From an uncultured Clostridia bacterium (GTDB lineage: Bacteria; Bacillota; Clostridia; Oscillospirales; Ruminococcaceae): DNA of 54,699 bases. Position numbers and translations under genes: made by a program. Positions 7,783 to 15,674 of the stretch are shown here, piece by piece. The stretch covers positions 1 to 54,699 of the forward strand of contig CALXGR010000012.1 of the NCBI GenBank assembly GCA_944387885.1. Reading direction: 5' to 3'. Every line of letters begins with the position of its first letter. Position 1 is the stretch's first letter. Below the pieces are notes generated by a model. It was not told the origin of the DNA. It worked only from the letters and a program-made list of their open reading frames with translations, and searched no databases.

Positions 7783-7795
7783 TGACCCAGTCAAG
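7781..7795. promoter_or_regulatory. MarR-type operator 2
   Basis: CTTGAC-CCA-GTCAAG is a second perfect palindrome with the same half-sites as operator 1. It overlaps the end of the -10 element and the transcription start region and ends 18 bases before the MarR start codon. Confidence 0.8.
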
Positions 7796-7813
7796 TAAAA
7801 GGAGTGAAGATCC

Positions 7814-8239
7814 ATGTTTGGGACCTTAGCCTACTACACCACCCGGTTTCACCGCCAGTTTACCGCTTACACTTCCGAAAGGCTCCAGGAGCTGGGGCTG
7901 AGTTTCGGCTCCCTCTTCCCGGTGATTTATGTGGGGAAGCACCCCGGCTGCACCCAGGCCCAGCTTACCGCCGCCCTGGGAATGGACTGGGGATATTCTC
8001 AGCGGTGCATTACCCGGCTGGTAGAGGATGGCTTCCTCACCCGGACCAAAGAGGGCCGGGCCTTTCATCTGGAACTGAGCGACAAGGGCCAGGAAGCCTT
8101 TCAGGTAAGTCACCAGGTCTTTTTCGACTGGGACCGGGAAGTCCTTTCGGCTCTCAGCCAGCCGGAGCAGGAACAGCTTTTCGCCCTTCTGGCAAAAATA
8201 CAAAAGAAAGAGGGCGGAACATCATCTTCCAATCCCTGA
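7814..8239 (+). CDS. bilQ: MarR-family regulator, BilQ-like
   Basis: A 141-residue MarR-family winged-helix protein. It has N- and C-terminal dimerisation helices and a central DNA-binding region (about 35-95, with TQAQLTAALGMDWGYSQRCITRLVEDGFLTRT and a basic wing). MarR dimers usually repress their own operon and release DNA on binding a phenolic or similar ligand. AAGGAGTGAAG precedes the ATG. Two palindromes over the promoter (7753-7795) are its likely sites. Position as first gene before an OYE reductase and a flavodoxin matches the bilirubin-reductase operon, where I recall the MarR gene being called bilQ; the symbol rests on that context. Confidence 0.8.
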   Translation: MFGTLAYYTTRFHRQFTAYTSERLQELGLSFGSLFPVIYVGKHPGCTQAQLTAALGMDWGYSQRCITRLVEDGFLTRTKEGRAFHLELSDKGQEAFQVSHQVFFDWDREVLSALSQPEQEQLFALLAKIQKKEGGTSSSNP

Positions 8240-9333
8240 ACACCCCCGTCAACTATGGGGGAATCACCTTAAAAAACCGAATCATCTTTGCCCCCACCAC
8301 CCTGGGACTTTCCGGGCAGGCCCTTATTGAGAAGCTGCGGCAGGTTGCCGCCGGGGGCTGCGCCATGATCATCCTGGGCGATGTGCCGGTGCTGCCCCAG
8401 AAATTCGGGCCTTCCCTTTACACCAAAAAGGGATTTGCCTTTTACCAGGCTTTGGCCCAGGCAGTCCACCAGGAAGGGTGTCTTCTCTGCGCCCAGCTTC
8501 ACCAGTCCGATTCCAATATCAAAGGGATGGTGAAATATCTTCCCGGAGTGCTGACCAAAAAGATTTCCCACGACCAGCTGCGGGAACTTCTGAACCAGGA
8601 GGTGGGTCCCTACATTACCGGCCTTTCCGCCCAAAGGGTCTCCCAAATCACCCAGGCTTTCGGCCAGGCGGCCCAGCTGGCTGTCCAGGCCGGGTTTGAC
8701 ATGGTCCAGGTCCACGGAGACCGGATGTGCGGCAGTTTCAGCTCCCCCTACTTCAACCACCGCACCGACCAGTACGGGGGAAGCGCCCAGAATCGGGCCC
8801 GGTTTGGAGTGGAGGCTGTGTCTGCCATCCGGAAAGCCCTCCCCCAGATTCCCATTGATTACAAGCTGGCCGTGATTCAGGAAGACCCCCACTACGGGAA
8901 GGCCGGGGTCCCTGAATCGGAGCTTTCCGTCTTTGTTCCCCTTCTGGAAAAAGCCGGTGTCACCAGCTTTCATGTGACCCTGGCCGATCACGGGAAATTG
9001 TCCGACACCATCCCACCCAAGAACCATCCGGATTTCGGGGAGGAGGGCTGTTTCCTCAAGTTCTGCGACCAGGTCCGTGCCCTGACCCGGCTCCCCATCT
9101 GCGGAGTGGGCGGGTTGACCCATCCTGATTTTGTGGAACAGCAGCTTTCCCAGGGGCGGATAGACTGTGCCGCCCTCAGCCGGGCACTTCTGGCTGACCC
9201 AGCCTGGCCCAGGAAGGCCTTTTCCGGTCAGGTCGGTGATATCAATCTCTGCCGGCGGTGCAACCAATGTCTCAAGGGAATGATGTCCCACCAGGGCGCC
9301 CGCTGCATCTTTGAAAAGGAGGAATCCCTATGA
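8221..9333 (+). CDS. bilR: OYE-family Fe-S flavoenzyme, probable bilirubin reductase BilR
   Basis: About 370 residues: an old-yellow-enzyme TIM barrel (TLKNRIIFAPTTLG at the N-terminus; NHRTDQYGGSAQNRARF in the middle). It ends in a cysteine cluster, C-x2-C-x2-C-x11-C (CRRCNQC...C), fit for a 4Fe-4S centre. The FAD/NAD domain of dienoyl-CoA reductases is missing. After the conserved HG the usual catalytic residues are replaced by Asp-Arg (HGDRMCG). Numbered from the second ATC this is D166-R167, the pair I recall as diagnostic of bilirubin reductases that make urobilinogen. There is no ATG, GTG or TTG at the 5' end; ATC at 8221 or 8224 lies 6-9 bases after GAGGG. The gene overlaps the MarR stop and the next start. 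Electrons probably come from the adjacent flavodoxin-like protein. Confidence 0.8.
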   Translation: MIFQSLNTPVNYGGITLKNRIIFAPTTLGLSGQALIEKLRQVAAGGCAMIILGDVPVLPQKFGPSLYTKKGFAFYQALAQAVHQEGCLLCAQLHQSDSNIKGMVKYLPGVLTKKISHDQLRELLNQEVGPYITGLSAQRVSQITQAFGQAAQLAVQAGFDMVQVHGDRMCGSFSSPYFNHRTDQYGGSAQNRARFGVEAVSAIRKALPQIPIDYKLAVIQEDPHYGKAGVPESELSVFVPLLEKAGVTSFHVTLADHGKLSDTIPPKNHPDFGEEGCFLKFCDQVRALTRLPICGVGGLTHPDFVEQQLSQGRIDCAALSRALLADPAWPRKAFSGQVGDINLCRRCNQCLKGMMSHQGARCIFEKEESL

Positions 9334-9821
9334 GCTACGCCATTGTTTTTTCCAGCCGCACCGGCAACACTGCCCTGCTGGCTCAGACCATCCGGGAGGC
9401 TCTGCCCCCGGAAGAGTGCATTTATTTTGGTCAGCCCGACCCCAAGGCTCTGGAAGCCCAGACCCTTTATGTGGGATTCTGGACTGACAAGGGCAGCTGC
9501 GATGAATCCGTGGCTGATTTTCTGAAAACTCTCACCAGCCAGCAGGTGTTCCTGTTCGGCACCGCCGGGTTCGGCGGCTCCCCCGCCTACTTTGACCAGA
9601 TCCTGGGCCGGGTCTCCGCCCTGCTGCCCTCTCAGGTCAAGCTGGCCGGGCAGTATATGTGCCAGGGAAAAATGCCCCAGGCTGTCCGTGACCGGTATCA
9701 GGCCATGGAGGACAGTCCCCGGCGGACCGCCATGCTGGAAAACTTTGACCAGGCCCTCTCCCACCCGGATGAGGGGGACCTGGCCCGGCTGAAAGCCGCC
9801 CTCTCCTCTGCGCTATCCTGA
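9330..9821 (+). CDS. bilS: Flavodoxin-like protein, BilS-like
   Basis: A 163-residue flavodoxin-fold protein. It starts with the FMN phosphate loop SSRTGNT (residues 8-14) and carries the YVGFWTDKGSCDE segment typical of stand-alone flavodoxin-family proteins of Clostridia. The ATG overlaps the reductase stop by four bases (ATGA), with AAAAGGAGG inside the end of bilR, so it is translated in step with it. In the bilirubin-reductase operon such a protein (bilS) is thought to assist the reductase, probably as electron carrier. A strong terminator follows at 9843-9883. Confidence 0.8.
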   Translation: MSYAIVFSSRTGNTALLAQTIREALPPEECIYFGQPDPKALEAQTLYVGFWTDKGSCDESVADFLKTLTSQQVFLFGTAGFGGSPAYFDQILGRVSALLPSQVKLAGQYMCQGKMPQAVRDRYQAMEDSPRRTAMLENFDQALSHPDEGDLARLKAALSSALS

Positions 9822-9842
9822 AAAGGATTTCCCTTACGCTTC

Positions 9843-9883
9843 TGCCCCCGCTCCGGAATGTCCGGAGCGGGGGCAGTCTTTTT
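9843..9883 (+). terminator. Terminator of the bil operon
   Basis: GCCCCCGCTCCGG pairs perfectly with CCGGAGCGGGGGC around a five-base loop and is followed by a T run. It lies just beyond bilS and just before the convergent gene at 9900, which it may also serve. Confidence 0.9.
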
Positions 9884-9899
9884 AAATAGATTTACTTTA

Positions 9900-10340
9900 T
9901 CAGGCTTCCGCCTGTACTTCGGGCAGAAAGAAGATCCCCTCCGTCATTTTGATAAAGTTCCCCGGATGTTTCAGGGGGTGGGCCCTTCCCTTCCACCAGA
10001 CGGTATCTTCACTGGCGGAAAGGGTGATTTCCTTTCCTTCTGCGGTGTAATAGGTGATGGTCACCAACGGCTGGTCTGCCGGGTCTGCCCCAGCCAGGGG
10101 CCGGTACTTCAAGAAGGCGGTAAGCTGGACCGCCAGAAGAATTTCTTCCGGGTCCTCCACCTCCTTTATTTCCTGGGTACACTGAGGGTAAGACAGGGTG
10201 ACCCGGGTCACCTCCTCCGGCTGAGGGACCCCCAGCAGGTACATTCCCTCCATAAAAATTTTGATTCCCACCAGTATCAGGGTGGTCAGGGCAATCTCCA
10301 AAAGAAGCTGCCCCACCCGCTTTTTCCAGGATGTTTTCAC
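9900..10340 (-). CDS. Hypothetical single-pass membrane protein
   Basis: A 146-residue protein with a short basic cytoplasmic start, one membrane helix (about 9-33) and an extracytoplasmic domain of about 110 residues. That domain has a regular strand pattern (VTRVTLSYP, LVTITYYTAEGKEITLS). No family recognised. The frame is open to 10391 from a TTG without a ribosome-binding site. GTG at 10340 is preferred because AAGGAG lies six bases before it, which also removes an overlap with the DUF5655 gene. The two genes probably share a transcript. Confidence 0.6.
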   Translation of the reverse strand: MKTSWKKRVGQLLLEIALTTLILVGIKIFMEGMYLLGVPQPEEVTRVTLSYPQCTQEIKEVEDPEEILLAVQLTAFLKYRPLAGADPADQPLVTITYYTAEGKEITLSASEDTVWWKGRAHPLKHPGNFIKMTEGIFFLPEVQAEA

Positions 10341-10371
10341 CGTCTTCTCCTTTTTATCTTGGTCCGGCTTC

Positions 10372-10767
10372 TCAGCGTTTTCCTGCCGCAAAAAGGGAGG
10401 CTTCCATCAGCCAGTCCATCAGTTCCTGGTCCAACTCTTCCTCTTTTCCAATGACAATATGATGGGTCCACCGGTTGGGATAAGCTTCCACCGCCCCGTG
10501 GATCCGGGGAGAATCCAGCCGGCGGTCCAGTCCGAAGGTGACCGTGAGAAAAGGCTTAGGCCGGTCTTTGGCTTTCAGCACCGGCAGGAAGGAGGCCGCC
10601 CCGAACAGGTGGCGGTTGATAAAGGATATCTGGGTCTTTTTGGCCTGGAATGTTCCGGGAACCCCGGCCTTTTCCATCCTGTCCCGGAGCGCCAGGTAAA
10701 GGGGCAGGGCCTCCCGTTTCTGGTCAAAAAAGAACAGCTCGTCCATGCTCAGGGCTTCCAAGTCCAT
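10372..10767 (-). CDS. DUF5655 domain protein
   Basis: A 131-residue cytosolic protein made almost entirely of a DUF5655 domain. It has the conserved KTQISFINRHLFGA segment, FGLDRRLDSPRI and the RWTHHIVI histidines near residues 98-106. The domain is found alone or with DUF4287 and has no established biochemical role. AAAAAGGAGG lies before the ATG. It is divergent from the esterase gene at 10854 and followed by the small membrane protein at 9900. Confidence 0.75.
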   Translation of the reverse strand: MDLEALSMDELFFFDQKREALPLYLALRDRMEKAGVPGTFQAKKTQISFINRHLFGAASFLPVLKAKDRPKPFLTVTFGLDRRLDSPRIHGAVEAYPNRWTHHIVIGKEEELDQELMDWLMEASLFAAGKR

Positions 10768-10853
10768 TTTTCTCCTCCTTTTTCCGGGCGCGGGATACCA
10801 TTCCTGCCCCGGCGGTGGTATACTTGGGAAAAGTATTTTTGCTGGAGTTTACC

Positions 10854-11621
10854 ATGAAACATCCCTATGATTTGATTTTGTTTGCCGGCCAGTCCAACAT
10901 GGCAGGGCGGGGAGATGCCTCACTGGCTCCCCTCTGCCCTCCGGAAAGCGGCTGGGAATACCGGGCTGTCACTGCCCCGGGTCAGCTGTTTCCCCTGGAA
11001 GAGCCTTTCGGGGAAAAGGAAAACCGTCCCGGTGGACTGGATGACGGCGCCGAGAAAACCGGCAGCCTTGTCTCTTCTTTTGTGGCCGAATATTACACCC
11101 TCACCGGCCGCCCGGTGGTGGGGGTCTCCGCTTCCGAAGGAGGAACCTCCACCGGTCAGTGGCTGGATTATCTGGCCAAGGACGCCCTGACCCGGTTTCA
11201 GGATGCCCTGGCCTGGCTCCGGGCCAATGAGGGAGAGCCCGCCCACATCTGCATGCTCTGGTGTCAGGGGGAGACCGACGGGGACAAGGGTCTTACCGTT
11301 CAGGAATACAAGAAGAATTTCCTGACCCTCTGGGAGCAGTTCCGGGCCGCCGGCATTCAGCGGTGCGGCCTCATTCAAATCGGCCACTTCAATTATCCCG
11401 TCTATCCTCATGGGCGGGACGGTCTCACCGGGGCCCAGCTGGAGGAGCGGTACAGCATAATCCGTCAGGCCCAGGAGGAGCTTTGCCGGGAGGAGCCCGA
11501 CCTGGTCCTGGCCGCTACCTTTGCAGACAGCCTTGACCTTATGAAGGACCCGTTCCACTACCGTCAGCCCGCCTACGACCAGGCAGGACGGCAGGCGGCC
11601 CGGGTCATGGCCGGAGAATGA
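10854..11621 (+). CDS. SGNH-type esterase (sialate O-acetylesterase domain)
   Basis: A 255-residue SASA-domain (SGNH fold) hydrolase without a signal peptide. Motifs are GQSNMAGRG with nucleophile Ser14, the glycine-rich SEGGTSTGQW, WCQGETD, and the C-terminal DPFHY that supplies the acid/base Asp-His. The family removes O-acetyl groups from sialic acid or plant/host glycans, and lack of a signal suggests action on imported sugars. The open frame extends upstream but the ATG at 10854 has GGAG six bases before it. A TATACT near 10820 may be its -10. It appears to be transcribed alone. Confidence 0.8.
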   Translation: MKHPYDLILFAGQSNMAGRGDASLAPLCPPESGWEYRAVTAPGQLFPLEEPFGEKENRPGGLDDGAEKTGSLVSSFVAEYYTLTGRPVVGVSASEGGTSTGQWLDYLAKDALTRFQDALAWLRANEGEPAHICMLWCQGETDGDKGLTVQEYKKNFLTLWEQFRAAGIQRCGLIQIGHFNYPVYPHGRDGLTGAQLEERYSIIRQAQEELCREEPDLVLAATFADSLDLMKDPFHYRQPAYDQAGRQAARVMAGE

Positions 11622-11627
11622 CTCCGG

Positions 11628-12284
11628 TCAGTCCTGGAAGGGCACCCCGTCTTTCCAGATTCCCTCCTCCCGGATCCGTTCCGCTTCATCGGTAAGAAAA
11701 CTTTCTCCCCGGGCGGAGATCCGGTAGGCTTCCATCCTGTCCTTTTGAAAATCCAGAACGGTGAGCCGGTTGCGGCAGAGAAGGAACACCCAGTCAAATC
11801 GGACCTTTTCCCGGCTCTGGCGGTCTTTCATCCAGTGGAAAAGACCGGCCATATCAGGGCCTTGCTCCCCTGCCGGGTGGACAAAGAGGTAAAGCCCGTT
11901 GTACTTCATTTTCCGGTAGTTGGTGTTCAGCTTTTCCAGCTTTTTCTCAAACCGGAAGGCCGCCTTCTCAAAGTCGGTGTACTTTTCATTTTCTCCGGGA
12001 AGGATAGCCCAGAACCGCCCGTTATAAAAATGGAGCCGGTCCCGGTATCGTTCCAGGGCGGCCAGGGGAATTTCTTCCCGGGGTTTTCCCAGGTACTGTT
12101 CAATAAAGCTTTCGGTCTGGCCGTCCTCCGGCATAAGGGCCTGGCTTACCTCCAGGCCCAGTTCCATAGCCGGGTTGACCCAGTCCGGGGACTCGCTTTT
12201 CCGGAAGGCAGGGCGGTATTCCGGCCAGACATACTCCAGGGAAAGGGCCGCATAGATCTCGTTGAGCAGTTTTTCGTAAGCCAT
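11628..12284 (-). CDS. Hypothetical protein, 218 residues
   Basis: A soluble, mixed-charge protein with many aromatic residues and no signal peptide or membrane segment. No family recognised. Features include a Lys/Glu-rich helical stretch (about 105-125, AAFRFEKKLEKLNTNYRKMK) followed by hydrophobic strands (YNGLYLFVHP, FDWVFLLCRNRLTVLDF), giving an alpha/beta impression. The frame is open to 12347, but the ATG at 12284 has a perfect GGAGGAG before it and lies about 30 bases after a strong promoter (12319-12347). It is convergent with the esterase, six bases apart. Confidence 0.7.
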   Translation of the reverse strand: MAYEKLLNEIYAALSLEYVWPEYRPAFRKSESPDWVNPAMELGLEVSQALMPEDGQTESFIEQYLGKPREEIPLAALERYRDRLHFYNGRFWAILPGENEKYTDFEKAAFRFEKKLEKLNTNYRKMKYNGLYLFVHPAGEQGPDMAGLFHWMKDRQSREKVRFDWVFLLCRNRLTVLDFQKDRMEAYRISARGESFLTDEAERIREEGIWKDGVPFQD

Positions 12285-12318
12285 GGGTCTCCTCCTGTCC
12301 CCGGATGATTTTACCCTT

Positions 12319-12347
12319 ATTATATGTCCCTTTCCCCGGCTTTTCAA
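12319..12347 (-). promoter_or_regulatory. Promoter of the 218-residue hypothetical gene
   Basis: The minus strand has TTGAAA (12342-12347), 17 bases, then a perfect TATAAT (12319-12324). Confidence 0.75.
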
Positions 12348-12426
12348 CGCTTTTGGGAAAAGGGTTTACTTTTGATTTTGGTTGTGCTACCCTAACGGGT
12401 AACAGAATGATTGCGAGGTGATTCTA

Positions 12427-14163
12427 ATGGCCAATTATCAGGAGAGCTACACCGGAAAAATCAGCCGCCGCCTGGAGATCAAGCGGCAGGTGGTGGAGGT
12501 AGCCGCCGGGCGCCGGCCTGCTGATCTGGTGCTGAAAAACTGTACCTATGTGAATGTGTTCTCCAACGAACTTGCCACCGGGGACATCGCCATCACCCAG
12601 GGTCTGTTTGCTGGAATCTCAGACCACTACGAGGGCCTGACCCAGCTGGACATGACCGGCAAGATCCTTCTTCCCGGCTTTATTGATGCCCATGTACACC
12701 TGGAAAGCGCTCTGGTCTCCCCCGCCCAGTTTGCCCGGGCAGTGGTTCCCCACGGCACCACCACCGTCATCACCGACCCCCACGAAATTGCCAACGTGAT
12801 GGGGAATGAGGGCATCGACTACATGCTCCAGGCCACTCAGGATCTGCCTCTGGACGTATTCTTTATGCTTCCCTCCTGTGTCCCCGCCACCCCCATGGAT
12901 GAGAGCGGGGCAGTGCTGGATTACCGGGCCATTGATTCCTTCTACGACCATTCCCGGGTGCTGGGACTGGCGGAAATGATGAACTATGTGGGGGTTGCGG
13001 GAGGCGACCGGACTGCCCTGGAAAAAATCGTAGCCGCCCAGGCACATCACAAGAAAATCGACGGTCACGCCCCCGGCCTTGAGGGGAAGGACCTGAACGC
13101 CTATGTGGCCGCCGGGGTTTACTCTGACCACGAGTGCTACTCTCTGGAAGATGCCTTGAACAAGCTGCGGCTGGGCCAGTTCATTATGATTCGGGAGGGC
13201 ACTGCCGCCCAGAATCTGGACGCCCTTCTTCCCCTGCTCACCACCAAGTATCAGGAGCGGTGCATGTTCGCCTGCGACGACAAACATCCCAGCGACCTGC
13301 TGGAGCGGGGACACATTGACTACATGGTCCGCCGGGCCATCCAGCAGGGAGTGGACCCCATCGTAGCCGTAAAGGCGGCCAGCCATTATGCTGCCCGGTA
13401 TTTCCTTCTGAACAACCGGGGGGCCATTGCTCCCGGCTATCTGGCGGATTTTGTGGCGGTGGACAACTTTGAAAACTTCCAGGTCCTGATGGTAGCCAAG
13501 GAAGGGCAGGTCTGGTACGAGGAAGGCCAGATGAAAGCCTTCCCCGACCCGGTCATTGAACCCCGTCTGGAAGCTCTGGCCGCCGATACCTTCCACCTCT
13601 CCCCCCTCACTCCGGAGGACCTGACCGACCAGCGGCCCCGGGGACTGATCGGACTGATTCCCGGCGAAATTCTTTCCCGGGACTTGGGCTACGCCCAGGC
13701 CATTGATGTTGAGAAGGACATTTTGAAAATTGCAGTGGTGGAGCGGCACAAGAACACCCATCACATTGGAATGGGATACATCCAGGGCTACGGGCTCCGG
13801 GAGGGTGCCGTTGCCACCAGCATTTCCCATGACAGCCACAACATTATTGTGGTGGGCACCAGCGAGGATGAGATGGCCCGGGCCGTCAACCAGGTGGTGG
13901 AAAACCGGGGCGGCATTGTGGTCTGGTCCAAGGGCAAACCGGTAGCCCAGCTGGCCCTGCCCATTGCGGGACTGATGACCAACCAGGACCTGGTCGAGGT
14001 AAATACCCTGCTGGAGCAGGCCAAGGAAGCCGCCTTCTCCCTGGGGGTAAACCGGGGAATCGACCCCTTCATGACCCTGAGCTTTATGGCTCTTCCGGTG
14101 ATTCCCACCCTTCGGCTCACCACCCGGGGAGTCATTGACGTGGCCACCCAAAGATACGTATAA
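12427..14163 (+). CDS. ade: Adenine deaminase
   Basis: A 578-residue metal-dependent amidohydrolase that converts adenine to hypoxanthine and ammonia for purine salvage. It has the N-terminal sandwich domain, the metal-binding DAHVHLES and DPHEIANVMG motifs, GHAPGL, and CFACDDKHP-type Asp region (MFACDDKHPSDL). The C-terminal extension (SISHDSHNI) is typical of bacterial Ade and absent from eukaryotic adenosine deaminases. Full family length. ATG at 12427 follows GAGGTG with normal spacing; a GTG nine bases earlier is less likely. No purine riboswitch was seen; a small hairpin (TACCC/GGGTA, 12388-12401) is the only upstream structure. Confidence 0.93.
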   Translation: MANYQESYTGKISRRLEIKRQVVEVAAGRRPADLVLKNCTYVNVFSNELATGDIAITQGLFAGISDHYEGLTQLDMTGKILLPGFIDAHVHLESALVSPAQFARAVVPHGTTTVITDPHEIANVMGNEGIDYMLQATQDLPLDVFFMLPSCVPATPMDESGAVLDYRAIDSFYDHSRVLGLAEMMNYVGVAGGDRTALEKIVAAQAHHKKIDGHAPGLEGKDLNAYVAAGVYSDHECYSLEDALNKLRLGQFIMIREGTAAQNLDALLPLLTTKYQERCMFACDDKHPSDLLERGHIDYMVRRAIQQGVDPIVAVKAASHYAARYFLLNNRGAIAPGYLADFVAVDNFENFQVLMVAKEGQVWYEEGQMKAFPDPVIEPRLEALAADTFHLSPLTPEDLTDQRPRGLIGLIPGEILSRDLGYAQAIDVEKDILKIAVVERHKNTHHIGMGYIQGYGLREGAVATSISHDSHNIIVVGTSEDEMARAVNQVVENRGGIVVWSKGKPVAQLALPIAGLMTNQDLVEVNTLLEQAKEAAFSLGVNRGIDPFMTLSFMALPVIPTLRLTTRGVIDVATQRYV

Positions 14164-14166
14164 CAG

Positions 14167-14202
14167 AAAAGACCTGACAGAAATTTCTGTCAGGTCTTTT
14201 TT
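14167..14202. terminator. Bidirectional terminator, ade / trkH
   Basis: AAAAGACCTGACAG pairs with CTGTCAGGTCTTTT, with T runs on both strands. It separates the convergent ade and trkH genes. Confidence 0.9.
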
Positions 14203-14210
14203 GATTGGTC

Positions 14211-15662
14211 TTATCGTTTCCAGGTGCTGCGGCTGAACAGGACCAGAATGGGGAAAATCTCCAGACGGCCGGCCAGCATATCCAGGGTCAGCACGATTTT
14301 GCTCAAATCGCTGTACCCGCCGAAGTTACAGGTGGGGCCCACCGCTTCCAGGCCGGGGCCGATGTTGTTGAAGCAGGAAACCACCGCACTGAAGTTGGTG
14401 GTAATACTGAAACCGTCCAGGCTCACAATAATGAAGCTGAGGATGACCAGCACACCGTAGGCGGCCAGATAGGCGTTGGTATTGTTGAGCACTTCCTCGC
14501 TGATGACCCGGTCATTGTTCCGGACCACCTGGACCTGGCTGGGGCTGACAAACCGGTGGACGCTTCTCCGCAGGTTTTTGAAGATGAGGAGGAGCCGTCC
14601 CACCTTCATGCCGCCGCCGGTACTGCCCGCACAGGCGCCCACAAACATGAGACAGAGCAGTATGGTCTTACTGAAGCTGGGCCAGAGGTCAAAGTCGGTG
14701 GTAGCAAAACCGGTGGTGGTAACGATGGAAGCCACCTGGAAGGCGGCGTGGCGGACCGTCTCCTCCAGGGTCTCATACATGCCCCGGATATTGAAGGCAA
14801 TGAGGGCGATGCTGGCCAGGACCATTCCCAGGTAACACCGCAGTTCTTCATCCTTGAGCACTTCCTTCACATGCCCCACCAGGAGCAGGAAGTAACAGCT
14901 GAAGTTGATTCCGAACAGGAGCATAAACACAGTACAGACATTCTGGATATAGGGGCTGTACCCGGCAATGCTGTCGTTTTTCACCCCGAAGCCGCCGGTG
15001 CCCGCCGTTCCGAAAGCGGTACAGATGGCCTCAAAGGTATCCATGTCTCCCAGTTTCAGGAAGAAAAAGTTCAGGACCGTAAGTCCGATATAGATAAGAT
15101 AGAGGATTTTGGCGGTGTCCCGCATATGGGGGACCAGCTTGCCCACATCCGGTCCGGGGCTTTCTGCCCGGAGCAGGTGCATGGTAAAGCCGCTGCCCCG
15201 CACGCCCGGGCTGGTAAGGCCCAGCAGGAAAACCAGAACGCCCATGCCTCCTACCCAGTGGCTGAAACTGCGCCAGTAGAGAATGCTCCGGGAAAGGGCT
15301 TCCACATCCGACAGAATGGAAGATCCGGTGGTGGTGAAGCCGGAGACGATTTCAAAAAGGGCATCCACAAAATGGGGGATGGAGCCGCTCAGATAGAAGG
15401 GCAGGCAGCCAAAAATACTCATGGCGATCCAACTGCATCCCACGCAGACCAGACCGTCCCGGGCCTGGAACCGGCTGTTTTCGTTCCGGCAGAGAACTCC
15501 CAGCAGGGTACCGGCAGCCACCGTGAGAAGGATGGACCAGATAAAGCCGAATGCGTCCGCCCGGGTCCCCTCCACCAGGGCAATGACCAGGGGGACCAGC
15601 ATAAAGGCGGCTTCCAGAATCAGGATACGGGAAATGAATTTCCCGATCATTTTATAGTTCAT
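14211..15662 (-). CDS. trkH: TrkH/KtrB-type potassium channel subunit
   Basis: A 483-residue membrane protein of the SKT superfamily with four M1-P-M2 repeats. Pore loops are visible as TGGSSILS-like (SGFTTTGSSIL), GTAGTGGFG, SIVTTTGFATTD and SCFNNIGPGL. It imports K+ together with the NAD/ATP-gated ring formed by TrkA, encoded 12 bases upstream. Length matches the family. The start MNYKMIGKF follows GGAGGAGGGACC. The terminator at 14167-14202 closes the operon. Confidence 0.92.
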   Translation of the reverse strand: MNYKMIGKFISRILILEAAFMLVPLVIALVEGTRADAFGFIWSILLTVAAGTLLGVLCRNENSRFQARDGLVCVGCSWIAMSIFGCLPFYLSGSIPHFVDALFEIVSGFTTTGSSILSDVEALSRSILYWRSFSHWVGGMGVLVFLLGLTSPGVRGSGFTMHLLRAESPGPDVGKLVPHMRDTAKILYLIYIGLTVLNFFFLKLGDMDTFEAICTAFGTAGTGGFGVKNDSIAGYSPYIQNVCTVFMLLFGINFSCYFLLLVGHVKEVLKDEELRCYLGMVLASIALIAFNIRGMYETLEETVRHAAFQVASIVTTTGFATTDFDLWPSFSKTILLCLMFVGACAGSTGGGMKVGRLLLIFKNLRRSVHRFVSPSQVQVVRNNDRVISEEVLNNTNAYLAAYGVLVILSFIIVSLDGFSITTNFSAVVSCFNNIGPGLEAVGPTCNFGGYSDLSKIVLTLDMLAGRLEIFPILVLFSRSTWKR

Positions 15663-15674
15663 GGTCCCTCCTCC

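Noticed and set aside
7804..8220. N-terminal extension of the BilR frame back to a GTG at 7804
   Set aside because: It would overlap the whole MarR gene in another frame, its translation is low-complexity and unlike any OYE protein, and the conserved OYE sequence begins only at 8227.
12388..12401. TACCC/GGGTA hairpin before adenine deaminase as a purine riboswitch or PurR site
   Set aside because: Only five pairs, with no purine-riboswitch loops and no PurBox; it may be chance.
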